This document shows positions 1 through 12,925 of a DNA stretch of 64,000 nucleotides, piece by piece. A program made the position numbers and the translations under genes. The stretch spans positions 2,604,001-2,668,000 of the forward strand of contig JAGMVK010000007.1 in assembly GCA_020747065.1 (NCBI GenBank), in the 5' to 3' direction. The notes under the pieces are model-generated. The model did not search any database and was not told where the DNA came from. It saw nothing but the letters and a program-made list of their open reading frames with translations. Origin of the DNA: Cadophora sp. MPI-SDFR-AT-0126. Lineage: Eukaryota > Ascomycota > Leotiomycetes > Helotiales > Ploettnerulaceae. Positions within the stretch are counted from its first letter, which is position 1, and every line of letters begins with the position of its first letter.

Positions 1-2462
1 GGGCTTTCCCACAGCCTTCGCTCAATTTGATGGTTCGCGGTATCTCTGGTTCAATTCCAGCGCTCTCACTACTCGCAACAGCTTACCCGTCGGCAATGGC
101 AGACTGGGAGGATTGATGTATTGCACGGATGTTGAGAGACTTGAATTAAACGAGAACTCATTCTGGAGTGGCACATATCTGAATCGAACCAACTCTCAGT
201 CGGTCAGCAAGTATAGAGATATCCAACAGCACCTCGCTGAAGGCCAGATAACCTTGGGAGGAAATGAAGCGCTCCAGTATATGGGTGGAAATCCAACCGC
301 CCCTCGAATGTATCAACCCCTTGTCAATCTCTTCGTCGAGCTCGGGCAGAAAGGCATCAGTCAAGACTATCAACGATGGCTTGATACATATGAGGGTTCT
401 ACTGGATGCAACTACCTTTACAACGGTGTCAATTACACGTACGAGACTCATCCTCTGACTCCAGCTCATCTCACGTGCTGTACACCATACTGACAAGTCC
501 TAGACGAGAACTGATCAGTTCTGCCCCAGCGGGTGTGCTTGCCTACAGATTGACGGCCGATAAAGCTCGGTCTCTTAATGCAAGCATCTACTTCAGTCGC
601 AAGAGTTTCGTACAGGAGTCTACTGCTTCTGTGTCCGGTGAGGTCGGCTCGTTACAGATGAGGGCCACGTCGTCAGAAACAGACTACATGTACTTCACTG
701 CTGGAGTTCGTGTTGTTGTTGATCAAGGTAAATCCAAATTCCCAGGATCCACTCATGCTTAATACTTGGCTTATCATTGATAGGCTCTGTCACAGCCGCC
801 GGTGACAGAATCGTAGTCAGGGGAGCATCAACAATCGATGTATTCTTTGACGCAGAGACTTCATATCGACATAGCAGTAGAGCAGACTGGGAAGCGGCGG
901 TCAATTCAACAATCGACGGCGTAAAAACCCAGGGCTATGATGATCTGAAAGCCAAAGCAATCAGCGCTTACAAAGGACTGACGGATCGAGTCAAACTAGA
1001 TATTGGAAAGTCGACAGGCACGAATGCACAACTGCCCACTGATGTTCGCTCTCTGAATTACCTGATAAGACCCGATGCGGACGTCCAATACCTCACCTTA
1101 CTATTCAATTATGGAAGACATCTATTAATCGCATCGTCCTCTAGCGAGTCTAGGAACCGCCCGTTGCCAGCTAATCTCCAAGGCCTGTGGAATGTTGCTT
1201 ATGCACCGTCGTGGGGCAGCAAGTATACCGTCAACATCAATCTACAGATGAACTACTGGGCATTGGATGTACTCAACTTAGGGGACCTTGGCGAGTCTCT
1301 GTGGAACCTTGTCGAGACTGCACAAAAGAAGGGCCAACGAGCTGCCCTCGAAATGTACGGATGTAGAGGATTTGTTGTGCACCACAACACTGACCTCTGG
1401 GGTGACGCTGCCCCAGTTGACAACGGGAATTCTTACACGGTTTGGCCGATGGGAGGTGCCTGGCTTGCGCTACATCTGATGGAGCATTACCGTTTTACTG
1501 CTGACAAAACGTTTCTCGCAAACCGTGCTTGGCCAGTCCTGATCGATGCAGCTGCCTTTTTCGATTGTGCTCATTTCGAATTTGACGGCTACTACACAAC
1601 TGGGCCATCCTGTTCTGCCGAGGCCACCTATTACATACCAGCTAATGCAACGAAGCCTGGTTCCATGACAGGAATTGCAATTGGCCCCACCATGGACAAC
1701 AGTATCCTCCACGAATTATTCTCAGCTATCATTGAAGCTGCCAGCGTGATCGGCTACACAGGCCCAATACTTAACAACGCAAAGACGTATCTTGGAAAGA
1801 TCAAGCCTCCTCAAATTGGATCGAAAGGTCAAATCCTCGAATGGTACCGCGAGTTCAACCAAACGGATCCGGGCCATCGACACTTCTCACCATTGTTCGG
1901 TCTGTATCCTGGGTCGCAATTGACACCTGTCAGGTCTACAGAGTTATCCACAGCGGCTGGTGTTCTACTCGACCAGAGGATGGGCAGCAACGGAGGAAGC
2001 ACCGGATGGTCCCGCGCATGGTCGATCAGCTTATATGCACGTCTGTACCGCGGTAACGATGCCTTTCAAAACATGAAGGTGTGGGCGCAGAAGTTCCTCC
2101 TTCCAAACCTCTGGAACAGCGACAAAGGAGGCACAACCCCGTTCCAGATCGATGGAAACCTTGGATACCTAGCTGCCGTCCCGGAATTGTTTCTCCAGAG
2201 TCATTCAGGACAAGTACATCTTCTACCGGCATTGCCTGCAGCCATACCGACGGGATCAGTTTCTGGACTGGTTGCTCGAGGTGGCTTCGAAGTGTGCGTG
2301 TCGTGGAAAAACGGGAAGCTACAAACAGCCACAATCAAATCACTCTCTGGTTCTGATCTCTCGATCCGTGTTGCGGGCTCTACAAGCCTCAGAGTGAATG
2401 GAAATATGTACACAGGAAAGTTTTCCACGACACGAGGTAGAATATATGCTGTGATGATCTAG
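1..2462 (+). CDS. GH95 alpha-L-fucosidase, 5' partial
   Basis: Likely secreted exo-alpha-1,2-L-fucosidase of glycoside hydrolase family 95, releasing terminal fucose from polysaccharides or glycoproteins. The reading frame is open from base 2, so the start and any signal peptide lie before the window. Exons are 2-438, 504-727 and 784-2462, with introns 439-503 (CTGAC branch, TAG) and 728-783. At least 779 residues remain, close to the full family length. Family marks seen: LPVGNGRLGG and LNENSFWSG near the N-terminus, NLQGLW, NINLQMNYW with the conserved Asn pair, the DPGHRH segment where the catalytic Asp is expected, and DGNLG near the C-terminus. The loop that usually reads SPE reads SAE here (about 1611-1622); this keeps the Glu expected to be the general acid. 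The catalytic assignment rests on family knowledge. Confidence 0.9.
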
Positions 2463-4040
2463 GTTCAGCTGGGTTAGTAGATGAAAGGCAGATTAAAGGT
2501 GGACAAATGGATGACTTTATAAACCACGACTGTGCCCAATACACGAAAGGTAACCTCAAATGCGACGAGCAGGAACGAATTTGCACAACTTTTGCCACTT
2601 GGGGCATAGAATGTCGGTTCTCGTGACCAGCTTGACCGCGATCGACATATTCTTTTAGAGACATCACATTCCCACCGCCTCTCGTACCACAATCATCATG
2701 CACATCGCAATTCCCATTCTAAGAATAACTTACGTATATACTTCCTTGAATCATAGTTATGCCACGAGGCTGTGGGTGGAATGTGTAAGGTAGGAAGTAG
2801 CTTTGATAGGTGGTACCCTCTCATCCCACATTCCGCCCACCCCTCTATTCCGCCTACCCTCACTAACTCGTCGCTGCTTTTACTTACTAACTCAAATAAG
2901 TAATTATTCTTTTATTCTTTGATTAAAGCTTTTAAAACTCAGAATTAAAATTATACTTACGATAAAACTTAAATATACTAAGTATTATGTTGTATACTGT
3001 CTACACTTCACGTAAAGCGGAAATTTTGGGATTTGATTGGTGGGGTAAATAAAACAACTCGCTTATCAAGGGTTACCGAGGCCGCTTACTCAGCTTTATA
3101 GTACTATGTCAAAGTTTTCTCGAACGACTCTGAATACTAGCTAAATGCACCCAAATCACTTAAAATGCAGCCTTTCTATATTGCTATTGCCACTTCGCCG
3201 ATTAAATGACTCTCCCACCTGTTTTGCTAGAATTTTGAACCGTTCTGAAACGTTAGCTATGCGCACCTGGACCTCTTGCAGAGTGATTTTGATCCATTCA
3301 TCCTGCAATATCTAACGACTGAGAAAGATGGACTGGATCTAGCGTGCATTATGAGTGGGTGGCCGGGTTCTGAGGTCGAAGCGGTTTGTCAGTGGGCCAC
3401 CGGATGATACCCTACCCCGAGGACAATCATTGTTTACAAGAGTAAATCGAGTCTTTTCAAAGGCGCATGTTACGACTAAAACTGTTTCTGTAACAGAACA
3501 GTCTCTAGCTGCAGGCTGATAATCTTAGCAGATAATATCGAGGTCGACACGTTCCGTTAGCACTTAAAATTGTAAGTGTGGTGTTACAATACATATAACG
3601 ATTTTGGACAGCAGCACTAACGTGATGTGGCGTGGCTAGACTTTTGACAAGAAATAAATATTGTACTAGTCTGCTTACTTGACCTCATTCACCTAAGAGC
3701 TTAAATATCTTTGGCGAAAGCCCAAACAAAGTTCTTTTACCAAGAATACTTCAAAAGGTTCCTTTTCTCTGCGAGATATCTATATCTTTTAGTATGAGTG
3801 TTCGGTCTTTTGTCATGGAAGTGAGGATTAAGATCGTATATATAGAATCTTTTTCTTTAAAACTTGACTCCTTTGAAGAGTGAAAAAGATCTGGAATAAA
3901 GATTGTGATATTTAAAACTGAATGTAAAAGAAGGCTTATTGTCTAGGTCGTTTGGACGTATGTCTGTCAGAAATGCGGTATTAGTGATATCTGCTTTATC
4001 AAATAGACAGTTTGAACAAGGCTAGTAGGGACATATTCAT
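2463..4040. other. gene-poor, AT-rich intergenic stretch
   Basis: No reading frame with convincing protein character was found on either strand. Bases about 2880-3010 and 3650-3950 are markedly AT-rich. This may be repeat-induced-mutation residue or an old insertion, but no intact transposon gene or terminal repeat is visible. Confidence 0.5.
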
Positions 4041-4223
4041 GAATTCCCTTCCGTACCTGCATCGGCATCTGCGCGGCCCTTTATACGACCAAGGCTAAAG
4101 CTTGCTCGTCAAATTTGCAGGGACCGTAAGATTCGATGCGATGGGGCTCGTCCAGTATGCGATTCGTGCTCGCGTAAGAAGCATACTGCAGCCCAATGGT
4201 CCCCCAGTCGAGTCTTGTTTTGA
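4041..4223 (+). pseudogene. remnant of a Zn2Cys6 DNA-binding domain
   Basis: Frame starting at 4041 reads through RQICRDRKIRCDGARPVCDSC at about 4107-4169, a recognisable fungal binuclear zinc cluster, and stops at 4221-4223. The first Cys is replaced by Arg (codon CGT at 4107, one base from TGT), and no sixth Cys appears at the expected distance. No start codon, downstream regulatory domain or open frame continues from it. It sits in the AT-rich gap. It looks like the decayed 5' end of a transcription factor gene. Confidence 0.55.
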
Positions 4224-5060
4224 AGTCCTCTTGCTAGGCCTTTATTGCTTCAATCTGGGGACCGGTCAAGCTTCCCTTGCTTCTTAGTCTCTCCTCAAGC
4301 TTGTCGTAGATATTTCTGCCCATGGTTATGGATACAATCCTTTCCTGTTCTAAGATCGTACAATCCCATACCAAGCCGGCGTATCGAAGGGCAAGTTACC
4401 CCTTTCGCTTATTTCGTGGTTGTGAGCCATATCCAAGTCGTTCGGCTCTCGGTTTGGGTAGGTGGGCAGCGTGGCCGAAATTTTGAGGACAAAAAGGGGG
4501 CTGTTAAGTGTGTTGTAGACCGCATCCCTTTCTTGAGGAATATTCTTTAATTTGCACTAGATTCACTCGTCTTCTAGAATGTGCCATCATAGAGCTTATA
4601 AATACAGGTGTCACATCGAAACAAGAGTTTTTGTTCGACCTTCACTAAAGAAGTAGTAATGAATACGCGCAGTAGTGGGTTTCGCTGTTTAGTGAAGTTA
4701 TGGGGTAAACACACTCCGCTCGCTTACGCGTCAAACGTCGCAAAATCAATCTTGATTACCATGATGAACAATTATTCATTGATTTTGCCCTCAGCCTCTT
4801 ATTTGCCCAGTAGTGGTAAGTCTATTAACCCTTTTTTGATTTCCTTGTTGCTGTCCCGGTGTCTAGACCTGACATCTGCCTATACGACAAAATCACAGGG
4901 GCGGGAGGACTCCATTGACAATGTGTTCTGTCTCTCAAATTCAATCGTACTGGGAAATTCATATGTATGTAGCTATCTCGAATTCAATGTTCACTGTGGT
5001 TTGGCGACTCGACACTTTCACTCGAGGCTTTCACTCACAACGGAACTGCATTTGTCGACG

Positions 5061-6720
5061 ATGGAGGAGCAAATCAGGCGATTGATTATCTCTCGTCGAA
5101 CCAACGACCGCGCCTCGGGGCTCGCTAATGCTAGCGAGGCTGGAGCCGCACGTGCTTACGTCGAACTCCTTTGGGACCTCGCCAAGGCTGAACAAGAGGC
5201 TTTAGTGTTCAAAGTCCGTGTTCAACACATTGAAAAGCAAATCAAAGAGGTCATCGACAGTCCATACGGACCGGGTCTGACCGAGAATGAGACCCAGGAG
5301 CTCAGCACATGGCGCAAAGAAATGCGCCCCAAGATGCGTATCTGGGTTGCCAAGAGTGACATTAAAGTATGTTTCAATCTTCACGTAGATTGGTCCCAAT
5401 CATACATTCATTGATCCATACTAATACATATCTGTGCAGAATCTTCAGGATAAATGTACGGAAATTTATGAGAAGTATGCTGAAGCAAGACGTCAGAAGA
5501 GTTGTGGGGTATATGAAGCTCCAAGATTCGTCATCAACTGTTTGGAGAGCCAAGAGCGCATCGACATCCAACGAGAATTTGACGTCAACCGGGAATTTCT
5601 CATCATGACCAACCCCGAGGTTGAAATATCTCACCAACAAATCAACGCTCTCCGAACTGCTGCAGGCAGAGGCAGAGCTGTCTACAGAGGCTGTTCTCTG
5701 ATCAAACCAGAGTTCTCCGTTGAGAAGGAGCTCGAGGCTTTGCAGGCTGCTGGGGACGCCGCCAACGACTTCGAGGTCTGGGTTCCTGGTAGTGTTGCCA
5801 GACTTGCGCAAACAGACAGCTGCGGTACGCCTCTGACTGGAAGTCGTTGGAACGAATACTTTAGCTCTCTCGGCTACATGAGACTTGAACAGCTTCTAAT
5901 TACCCCTGCTCAACCTTTGCCTCCAATCGCAACCACTTCATCCCCTTCTCTTCCTCAACCAACTCCTGGACGTTCTCGCCCGCTGCCTACTACTCCTCCA
6001 CAGCGGTCCGTTGGTCGGTCCCATCCACACCCTACTCGACCACAACCACCTGTATTAGACGACGACGAAACGGAGAGTGACGATTCGGACGATGGGGAAT
6101 ATGGATACTTAGGGTTCAACTCGGCACCTTCAGCTCCACCTCCACCACAAGCAAGACCCCGGAATGTCTCTCCATGGGTCCCCCGACACTTGAACCAGGC
6201 ACCATTCCCACCACCTGCACCCCTTCGACAGAATGTCCCTGCACCAGCTCCACCTCCAGCCCCTCAGTTCCAACAACCTCATCAACTCCCACTCCACCCA
6301 GCTCCCCTTCAACCATTCCAACAACCACACCAGCTCGCCCCCTACCCGGCTCCCCCTCCAGCCTACAATAACCCCCCAGTTCAACCACCACAACCTCCAC
6401 CTCCCGCACCCATCAACCCCAACCAACCCGTGAACCGGCACGGGCGTCCCGTCCCCTACAACCCGACCCCCCAACCCGTGCGCAACCACCCCACCAACGG
6501 CGTTCCCACCAAATGGAACAAAGTCCGCGGCAACGCGCCCGGCAACATCGACGTCTACTACTGGGACAAGATGTTCAACCGCAGCGATTCGAATTACAAC
6601 AAGTCGGATCGGATTGCGGCGAAGACGGCGAGGGAGGATGGCACGACGAGGGATTTGGCGATTGATGAGCTGATTCGCGTGGGCATGTTGCCGCAGGGTT
6701 TTAGGGATGTGAATCCATAA
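5061..6720 (+). CDS. unrecognised protein A with shared C-terminal module
   Basis: I do not recognise a named family. Exons 5061-5366 and 5440-6720 (intron 73 bp, CTAAT branch, CAG) encode about 528 residues. The first ~140 residues are helical and charged. Residues ~150-270 form a conserved-looking region with FDV, INALR, GRAVYRG and SVEKELEAL. Then come ~190 residues of Pro-rich low complexity with an acidic DDDETESDDSDD patch. The last ~70 residues hold VRGNAPG, YYWDKMFN, YNKSD, RDLAIDEL and a terminal NP. The middle and C-terminal blocks align in order with protein B at 18774-20317, so the two are divergent paralogs. The frame is open upstream to 4608; the 5061 ATG was chosen because similarity-like composition begins there. 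No signal peptide or membrane segment is seen. Confidence 0.75.
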
Positions 6721-7674
6721 GTTTGGTGGTGAGAGGTTAAGGAGTTTGTAGTTCTGGGAGCTTAGGATAGTGAGGGATGGAGGAGATGTGAGAGGTTGAA
6801 TTCTTAGAGCGTGGGCAAAGCAACGCACTCATGAGGGTAGATTCATCGGGCTTGGGAGGTCTGGTGATCAAGACAGAAACTGCATCGCATCGAATGAAAG
6901 GAATTGTACTTCTGAAAACTTTGTTTCAAGTCTTATGTGATAACTTGCCTACTAAATTTGCACTCCGCCCATCGCATGTTCCTGAGAAGTGTTCATTGGG
7001 CCACGACGTACCCGGAAGACAAATAGAACGGTGTTGTTATCGAGAAGGGAGATGAAGTCTTCCAGTAAAATAAGCTCATTATTCTGCAAACAGTCCCCAT
7101 AATGGCCATAATCTGTGTAGGGCCGGGCTTCGGGAATTTTTTTTCTTGAGACAGAAACGGAAGTGAATAGTCGAAGTAAACACCACGTGACCTCAGCGAT
7201 GTGAAACAAGGAATGGATCTCCGCATCACGTTGATTGGGTTTTGCAGGGCTTATTCTGGGATGAAGCGTGGAGATGATCTAGCACCTTCCCAGTTGATAT
7301 CTCCAGTCCAGTGACTACATTATCGCGCTGATTGACGAGGAGATGGATGGGAGGCAATGAATGGGGTTAGGCACAGGCAGAGGGATTGGGGGAGTGGGGA
7401 GGCGAGAGATGTGGCTGTTGGTGAGTTGATTGGGGAGGGGAATTGCTGGTGAAGTTTAAGGATGTGGATCCTTAAAAGGATTTTTTTGTTCTTTTGGGGA
7501 TGGACTGGATGAAGGGAATGGATCTTGGAGCTTTGGGATGGGAATGTGAGAGTTTGGGCTTCTAGTAGGAGAATACATAGAACACAAAACATTGTATTCA
7601 AAAGGGAGCCAAAAGAAACCGTGAAAACGCTGCGGAACTGTGGCATGAATCTTGCCATGTCTCTCCAGATATTC
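6721..7674. other. intergenic, convergent gene ends
   Basis: This lies between the ends of gene A (+) and the arsenite methyltransferase gene (-). I see no gene. A purine-rich, G-rich stretch at about 7335-7560 keeps minus-strand frames open by composition only. Confidence 0.5.
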
Positions 7675-8772
7675 TTACTTCTTGGGCTTGACGGCGTAGA
7701 TGCTGAATGAGCCTTTTCAAACTATCAGTACCGAATTGTCACAATGCGGATATGGGCAATACTTACTGACCCACTCATTGAAGTCAATATCCGCCACTCT
7801 CTTTGCCAAAGCCTCGGCAGTCTTTTCATCATCACTGGCCTTAGATCCACAACTGGAGGAAACCGGCCCGCAGCAGGAAGATTGCGAGTCCTTCATCTCA
7901 TCAGTAGCGCCTTCGCTAACTCGGACACGTTCTTTGTAAATATTGAGATCGACTTTCTTATCCACGATGAGGATATCTGTGGTTCTCATCATTCAATATC
8001 CAAAGTGACAAGAATGGAATAGGGCAGAGATCAAGAAAATAACATACCTTCAAACCCCACCTCTCTCAACCACCCCTCATACTCCCCCACCAAACTCGCA
8101 CCACTCACACACCCTACATACAACCCCAAATCCCCCCTCAACTCCCCCGTAATCGCCTTCTTCGCCAGCACATCACTAACAGCCAACCTCCCACCCTCCT
8201 TCAACAACCGAAAGCACTCGCCAAAACACAATTTCTTCTTGTCCTGCTCGAGGAGATTGATCACGCAATTACTAATGATACAATCTGCGCTTTCAACTTC
8301 GAGGGGAATGGATGTGATGTCCGCGAGGATGAATTTCACGTTCTTGGTGTTGGATTTTGATGCGTTGGAGTTTGCGAGAGAGAGCATGTCTGAGTTGGCA
8401 TCGATGCCGATTGAGAGACCGGACGGACCGACTTTGCGGGCGGCTTGGAAGACGTCGAAGCCGCCGCCAGAGCCCAAATCAATTACCGTCTCACCCTGCA
8501 AGAGAATACCACCTTAGTAAATGAGATGATGGTATCGATGATGAATTAGAGGGTAGGATTCTTACGGCTTTGATCCCTGCGATTGCAAATGGATTGCCGC
8601 AGCTTACGCCGAGGTTTGCACCTTCTGGGATAGCGGCGAGGTCTTCGGTGGTGTAGCCGAATGATTGTGCTACTTTGAGGGTGTGGGAGGGGTTTGCGGT
8701 GGGGGCGCGGGCTAGGGTGGAGTAGTGAGTGTGGACTGCTTGGGTTGTTGTGGTTGGGTTGGAGGTGGACAT
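7675..8772 (-). CDS. arsM: arsenite methyltransferase (AS3MT/ArsM type)
   Basis: SAM-dependent methylation of trivalent arsenic, a cytosolic detoxification step. Minus-strand exons are 8772-8566, 8495-8048, 7976-7763 and 7702-7675, giving about 298 residues. Motif I is DLGSGGGFD. Cysteines expected for As(III) binding are seen in SCGNP, SNCVINL and YVGCVSGA, and a Cys-rich tail has SSCCGP followed by SSCG, as in many fungal and animal homologs. The first two introns have clear signals. The last junction is less sure: a stronger GTAAGT donor 4 bp earlier breaks the frame, so I used the GTATTG donor that gives an ending in YAVKPKK. The gene is divergent from methionine synthase at 9825, an enzyme that helps regenerate the SAM precursor. 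Confidence 0.88.
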
Positions 8773-9824
8773 TTTGATGGTGTGGTTTGGGGTGACGGTT
8801 TTGAGTGGTTTCTGGGGTCTGGACGTTGAGATTTAGAGAATGGAGAGACAGCTCAGTAAAATGAAGAGGGATGTTGGACTTGAGATCAGATAAATCTCAG
8901 GACAGGAAGATAGAAAGGCTGTAAATGAAATGAAAGCGGCCGTTATGAGGCTTTACCTTGAGATGCTGTTGACTTGCCCTAACAGTGATCTGTCACTGCG
9001 GTCTGTCACCAACAAGGCATGAAATTGGTTGGCCAGATTGGCGAGTTCTTGGCAAAATCGCCGAACCCTTCGGCGAATCCTTTGTAGGTGACCAAACTGC
9101 CTCCTGCGATCCCGAAACAATCTAATGTCTTTGACGACTTCTTCCTCTTCAAAAATGATATAATCAAGTTCATAGAAATCTGTATGAGATTTCGCGCATC
9201 TGAAGGTCAAAAGAGAAGGGAATTAAAGACATTGTTATGACAACCACTCGGCAGCGTTCCGGAATCGGGGCACACCTCCATCGGAATCCGGATGAGAAGA
9301 GATAAAGCTTCCACTTGCCTGCTTGTCTCCCACCTCTATATTTGTAAATAGGCGTAAGCAATTAAACAATCAACTTGCAAATACATCCAGCAATTACCAT
9401 AACATCGCATGCTCCTTCACAAAACTGACTTGACTTCCAATCAGGGGGTTCAAGAAGAGATAATAAGGTTACACGTGATACAGCGCTATCCCCCTCTAAC
9501 ACTAGTGCTAACGCCATTTTACGCCCCTCACTCGCACCAGAAAGCCCAGCACACCAACCCCTCCAAGCAGAAGCAAAATTTCCATCACACCGCTCTCCTT
9601 CATTCCTCAACACTCCTCCTTCCCCTCATATCTTCTCCAGAATCACTCCAGAGGGATTCTTCTACATCTACACTTCTTTGCTTCTCATCGTAGCAATAGA
9701 ATCATCAAACTTTTACCCCTCTTCCGAATACCGGAAGCATTGAGATCTCAAGCACGCAATCGATCGTGTTGATCTGACTGCAATAATTTTCCGTTCGACC
9801 TTACGACTCTTCACAACCGCCAAC
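8773..9824. other. shared divergent promoter region
   Basis: About 1 kb between the divergent arsenite methyltransferase and methionine synthase starts. It contains a CACGTGA element at 9472 and a pyrimidine-rich leader at about 9530-9720. No convincing gene is seen. Confidence 0.6.
9472..9478. promoter_or_regulatory. CACGTGA E-box (Cbf1-type site)
   Basis: CACGTGA reads TCACGTG on the opposite strand. This is the core bound by Cbf1-type bHLH factors in yeast sulfur and methionine genes. It lies 347 bp upstream of the methionine synthase start, which fits sulfur control, but the binding is inferred. Confidence 0.4.
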
Positions 9825-12253
9825 ATGGTTCAATCGTGAGTTACAACCCTCGCAGACCTCATGTAAATCTGCCGCATGCTAATCATTCTGTCTGCAATAG
9901 ATCTATCCTCGGTTTCCCCCGCATGGGCGTTCTCCGTGACTTGAAGAAGGCAACTGAGGCGTACTGGGGTGGCAAGCTCTCGCAAGCTGATCTCCTCGCT
10001 GAGGCCAAGAGACTTCGTCTTGCACACTGGACTATCCAGAAGGATGCCGGCGTCGATATCATTCCCAGCAATGACTTCGCTCTCTACGATCAAGTTCTCC
10101 ACCAGATTCAGGACTTTGGTGTAAGTTTCCTCCGTGGCAGAGATGAGGCAGCTTGGCAGATTGCTGACTTTGATTTTGCATAGGCCGTCCCTCCCAGATA
10201 TACCAAATACCAGCTCGACCCCATCGATGAATACTTTGCTATGGGCCGTGGTCTCCAACGTGAGGGTGTCGATGTTCCCAGTTTGGAGATGGTGAAGTGG
10301 TTCGACTCGAACTACCACTACGTCAAGCCAACTCTACAAGACAACCAGGAGTTTAAGCTTACTGCCAACCCAAAGGCTGTTGTTGAATTCCTTGAGGCCA
10401 AGGAGGCTGGCATCATCACTCGCCCAGTCCTTGTCGGCCCAGTCTCTTTCCTCCAACTTGGAAAGGCTGACCGTGACCAAACCGTCAACCCAATCGACCT
10501 TCTCGAGAAGCTTCTCCCAGTCTACGAGGAGCTCCTCACCAAGTTGAAGGCCGCAGGCGCTGAGACTGTCCAAATCGACGAGCCAACACTCGTCCAGGAT
10601 CTCCCAGCCAAGACCAAGGCTGCTTTCAAGCCAACATACGAGAAGTTCGCTGCTCTTGGCGACAAGATCCCCAAGCTTGTCTTCGCAACCTACTTCGGTG
10701 ACATTGTCCACAACATCGAGGCTGTCCCCAAGGATATCTACGCTGTTCACGTTGACTTGGTCCGAAACCCAGAGCAACTGAGCACTGTCATCTCTGCTCT
10801 TGGCCCAAAGACTGTCCTCTCCGCAGGTGTTGTCGATGGCCGAAACATCTGGAAGACCAACCTCAAGCGTGCTATTGAGACCGTTGAGACTGCTATTCAG
10901 AAGCTCGGAAAGGAGCGTGTCATTGTTGCCACATCAAGTTCCCTTCTCCACACACCACACACTCTCGCCAGTGAGAAGAAGCTCGACCCAGAGATCGCTG
11001 ACTGGTTCTCCTTCGCTGTTGAGAAGGCTTCTGAGGTTGCTGTGATTGCCAAGGCTGTCACTGAGGGCCCAGCCGCTGTCCGCGAGCAACTCGAGGCTAA
11101 TGCCAAGTCCATGCAATCCCGTGCTTCCTCCACCCGCACAAATGATCCCAAGGTCAAGGAGCGTCAATCCAAGATTACCCCAGAGATGTACAACAGACTT
11201 TCTGAGTTCCCTACCCGTATTGCTGCTCAACAAAAGTCCTTGGGCCTTCCTCTTTTCCCAACCACCACCATCGGTTCCTTCCCCCAGACCAAGGAGATCC
11301 GTATCCAACGTAACAAGTTTACCAAGGGTGAGATCACTGCCGAGGAGTATGAGAAGTTCATCGAGAAGGAGATTCAAGATGTTGTAAAGATCCAAGAGGA
11401 GCTTGACCTCGATGTCTACGTTCACGGTGAGCCTGAGCGTAACGACATGGTGCAATACTTCGGTGAGCGCCTTGATGGTTATGCCTTCACCACACACGCC
11501 TGGGTCCAATCATATGGTTCCCGTTGCGTTCGCCCACCTATCGTTGTTGGTGACATCTCTCGTCCCGCACCAATGACTGTCAAGGAGTCCAAGTACGCCG
11601 TCTCCATCTCCAAGAAGCCAATGAAGGGCATGTTGACCGGCCCAATCACTTGTCTTCGATGGTCTTTCCCTCGTGATGATGTCCACCAATCTGTCCAGGC
11701 TGAGCAACTTGCTCTCGCTCTCCGTGACGAGGTTGTTGATCTTGAGGCTGCTGGTGTCTTCGTCATTCAAGTCGATGAGCCCGCTCTCCGTGAGGGTCTT
11801 CCTCTCCGCGCTGGAAAGGAGCGTGAAGCCTACCTCGACTGGGCCGTCAAGTCTTTCCGCCTTTCCGTCTCTGGTGTCCAAGACTCCACCCAGATCCACT
11901 CCCATTTCTGCTACTCCGAGTTCCAAGACTTCTTCCACGCCATTGCCGCTCTCGATGCCGATGTTCTCTCCATCGAGAACAGCAAGTCTGATGCCAAGCT
12001 CCTCAAGGTCTTCGTCGATGAGGCTTACCCTCGCCACATTGGTCCCGGTGTCTACGATATCCACTCTCCTCGTGTCCCTAGCGAACAGGAGATCAAGGAC
12101 CGCATCGAGGAGATGTTGCAATACCTCAAGCCAGAGCAACTCTGGATCGATCCTGACTGTGGTCTGAAGACCCGCCAATGGTCGGAGACAAAGGCCGCCT
12201 TGACCAACATGGTCAACGCCGCCAAGTTCTACCGCCAGAAGTATGCCAAGTAG
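9825..12253 (+). CDS. met6: cobalamin-independent methionine synthase
   Basis: 5-methyltetrahydropteroyltriglutamate-homocysteine methyltransferase, the last step of methionine synthesis in the cytosol. Exons are 9825-9835, 9901-10120 and 10184-12253. An 11-base first coding exon precedes introns of 65 and 63 bp. The product is 766 residues, matching yeast Met6 in length. It opens with ILGFPRMG. Zinc-ligand motifs of the C-terminal half are visible: IHSHFCYSEF near residue 650 and DCGLKTR with its Cys near residue 736. VHGEPERNDMVQYFGE and TGPITCLRWSF are also present. The codons are strongly biased to C-ending forms, as in highly expressed fungal genes. Confidence 0.97.
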
Positions 12254-12636
12254 AGCATTCTTCTCTCAATACCCTTTCTTTTATTTCTGTGTGTACTGAG
12301 GCATGAGCGATGATATTATGAAATTTGTAGTCAGTTGGTCTTTGGAGCCTAGTAGTGGAGACGATCTCAACATCGGCGTTTCTGGCAGGGCATTAAAGAC
12401 AAAAGCTTCTCCTTTCCCTCTAAATGGGGGCGTGTGTTGTTTTTCAACAGCATCGGGTAGTGATGATCCATCAACCGGACATCTACAATGGCGTACAAAT
12501 TTGCAAATGATAATCTCGGAGCTCTGGTTATGATAGGGTTCTGAATATGTGGATGGATGGATTGATGGGTGTGTATCCTCTCTGTGAGAGAGGACGATAG
12601 ATAGAAAAGTAGAAAATATACCCTCTTCAACCGGGA

Positions 12637-12640
<4 letters not shown>

Positions 12641-12669
<29 letters not shown>
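12641..12669. repeat. T29 homopolymer
   Basis: An uninterrupted run of 29 T on the plus strand, about 390 bp after the methionine synthase stop. The length is prone to sequencing error. It could equally be the tail (A29 on the minus strand) of an old retroposed copy, but no flanking duplication was found. Confidence 0.85.
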
Positions 12670-12904
12670 CAAATTTGACGGTGTGAATCCGTAGTTTTGA
12701 GATGTATGTTTGAATTATAGCATGTATCTGACTCTGGAGTCTTGTATTTCGTGACTACGTTTCACTACCAAAGCGGGCTCAGCCTGGATCTCTCGTCCCC
12801 AAAGACCTCCTCATGTCTGAAACAAAGAGAACAGTAAACTTTCAATCGATCCTATATCATCTGGACTTTCAACAAGTGATGTATACCAACAATACCATGA
12901 TCAT

Positions 12905-12925
12905 CTCCTCCTCCTCCTCCTCCTC
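12905..12925. repeat. (CTC)7 microsatellite
   Basis: Seven perfect CTC units in non-coding sequence. No gene is associated. Confidence 0.85.

Noticed and set aside
4608..5060. Upstream extension of gene A
   Set aside because: The frame is open but its composition is unlike protein, and nothing in paralog B corresponds to it.
5890..6480. Pro-rich minus- and plus-strand frames inside gene A
   Set aside because: They are shadows of the C-rich low-complexity coding stretch of gene A.
10334..11509. Long minus-strand frames inside methionine synthase
   Set aside because: They mirror the strong codon bias of the real gene on the plus strand and have Leu/Val/Asp-rich composition typical of antisense frames.
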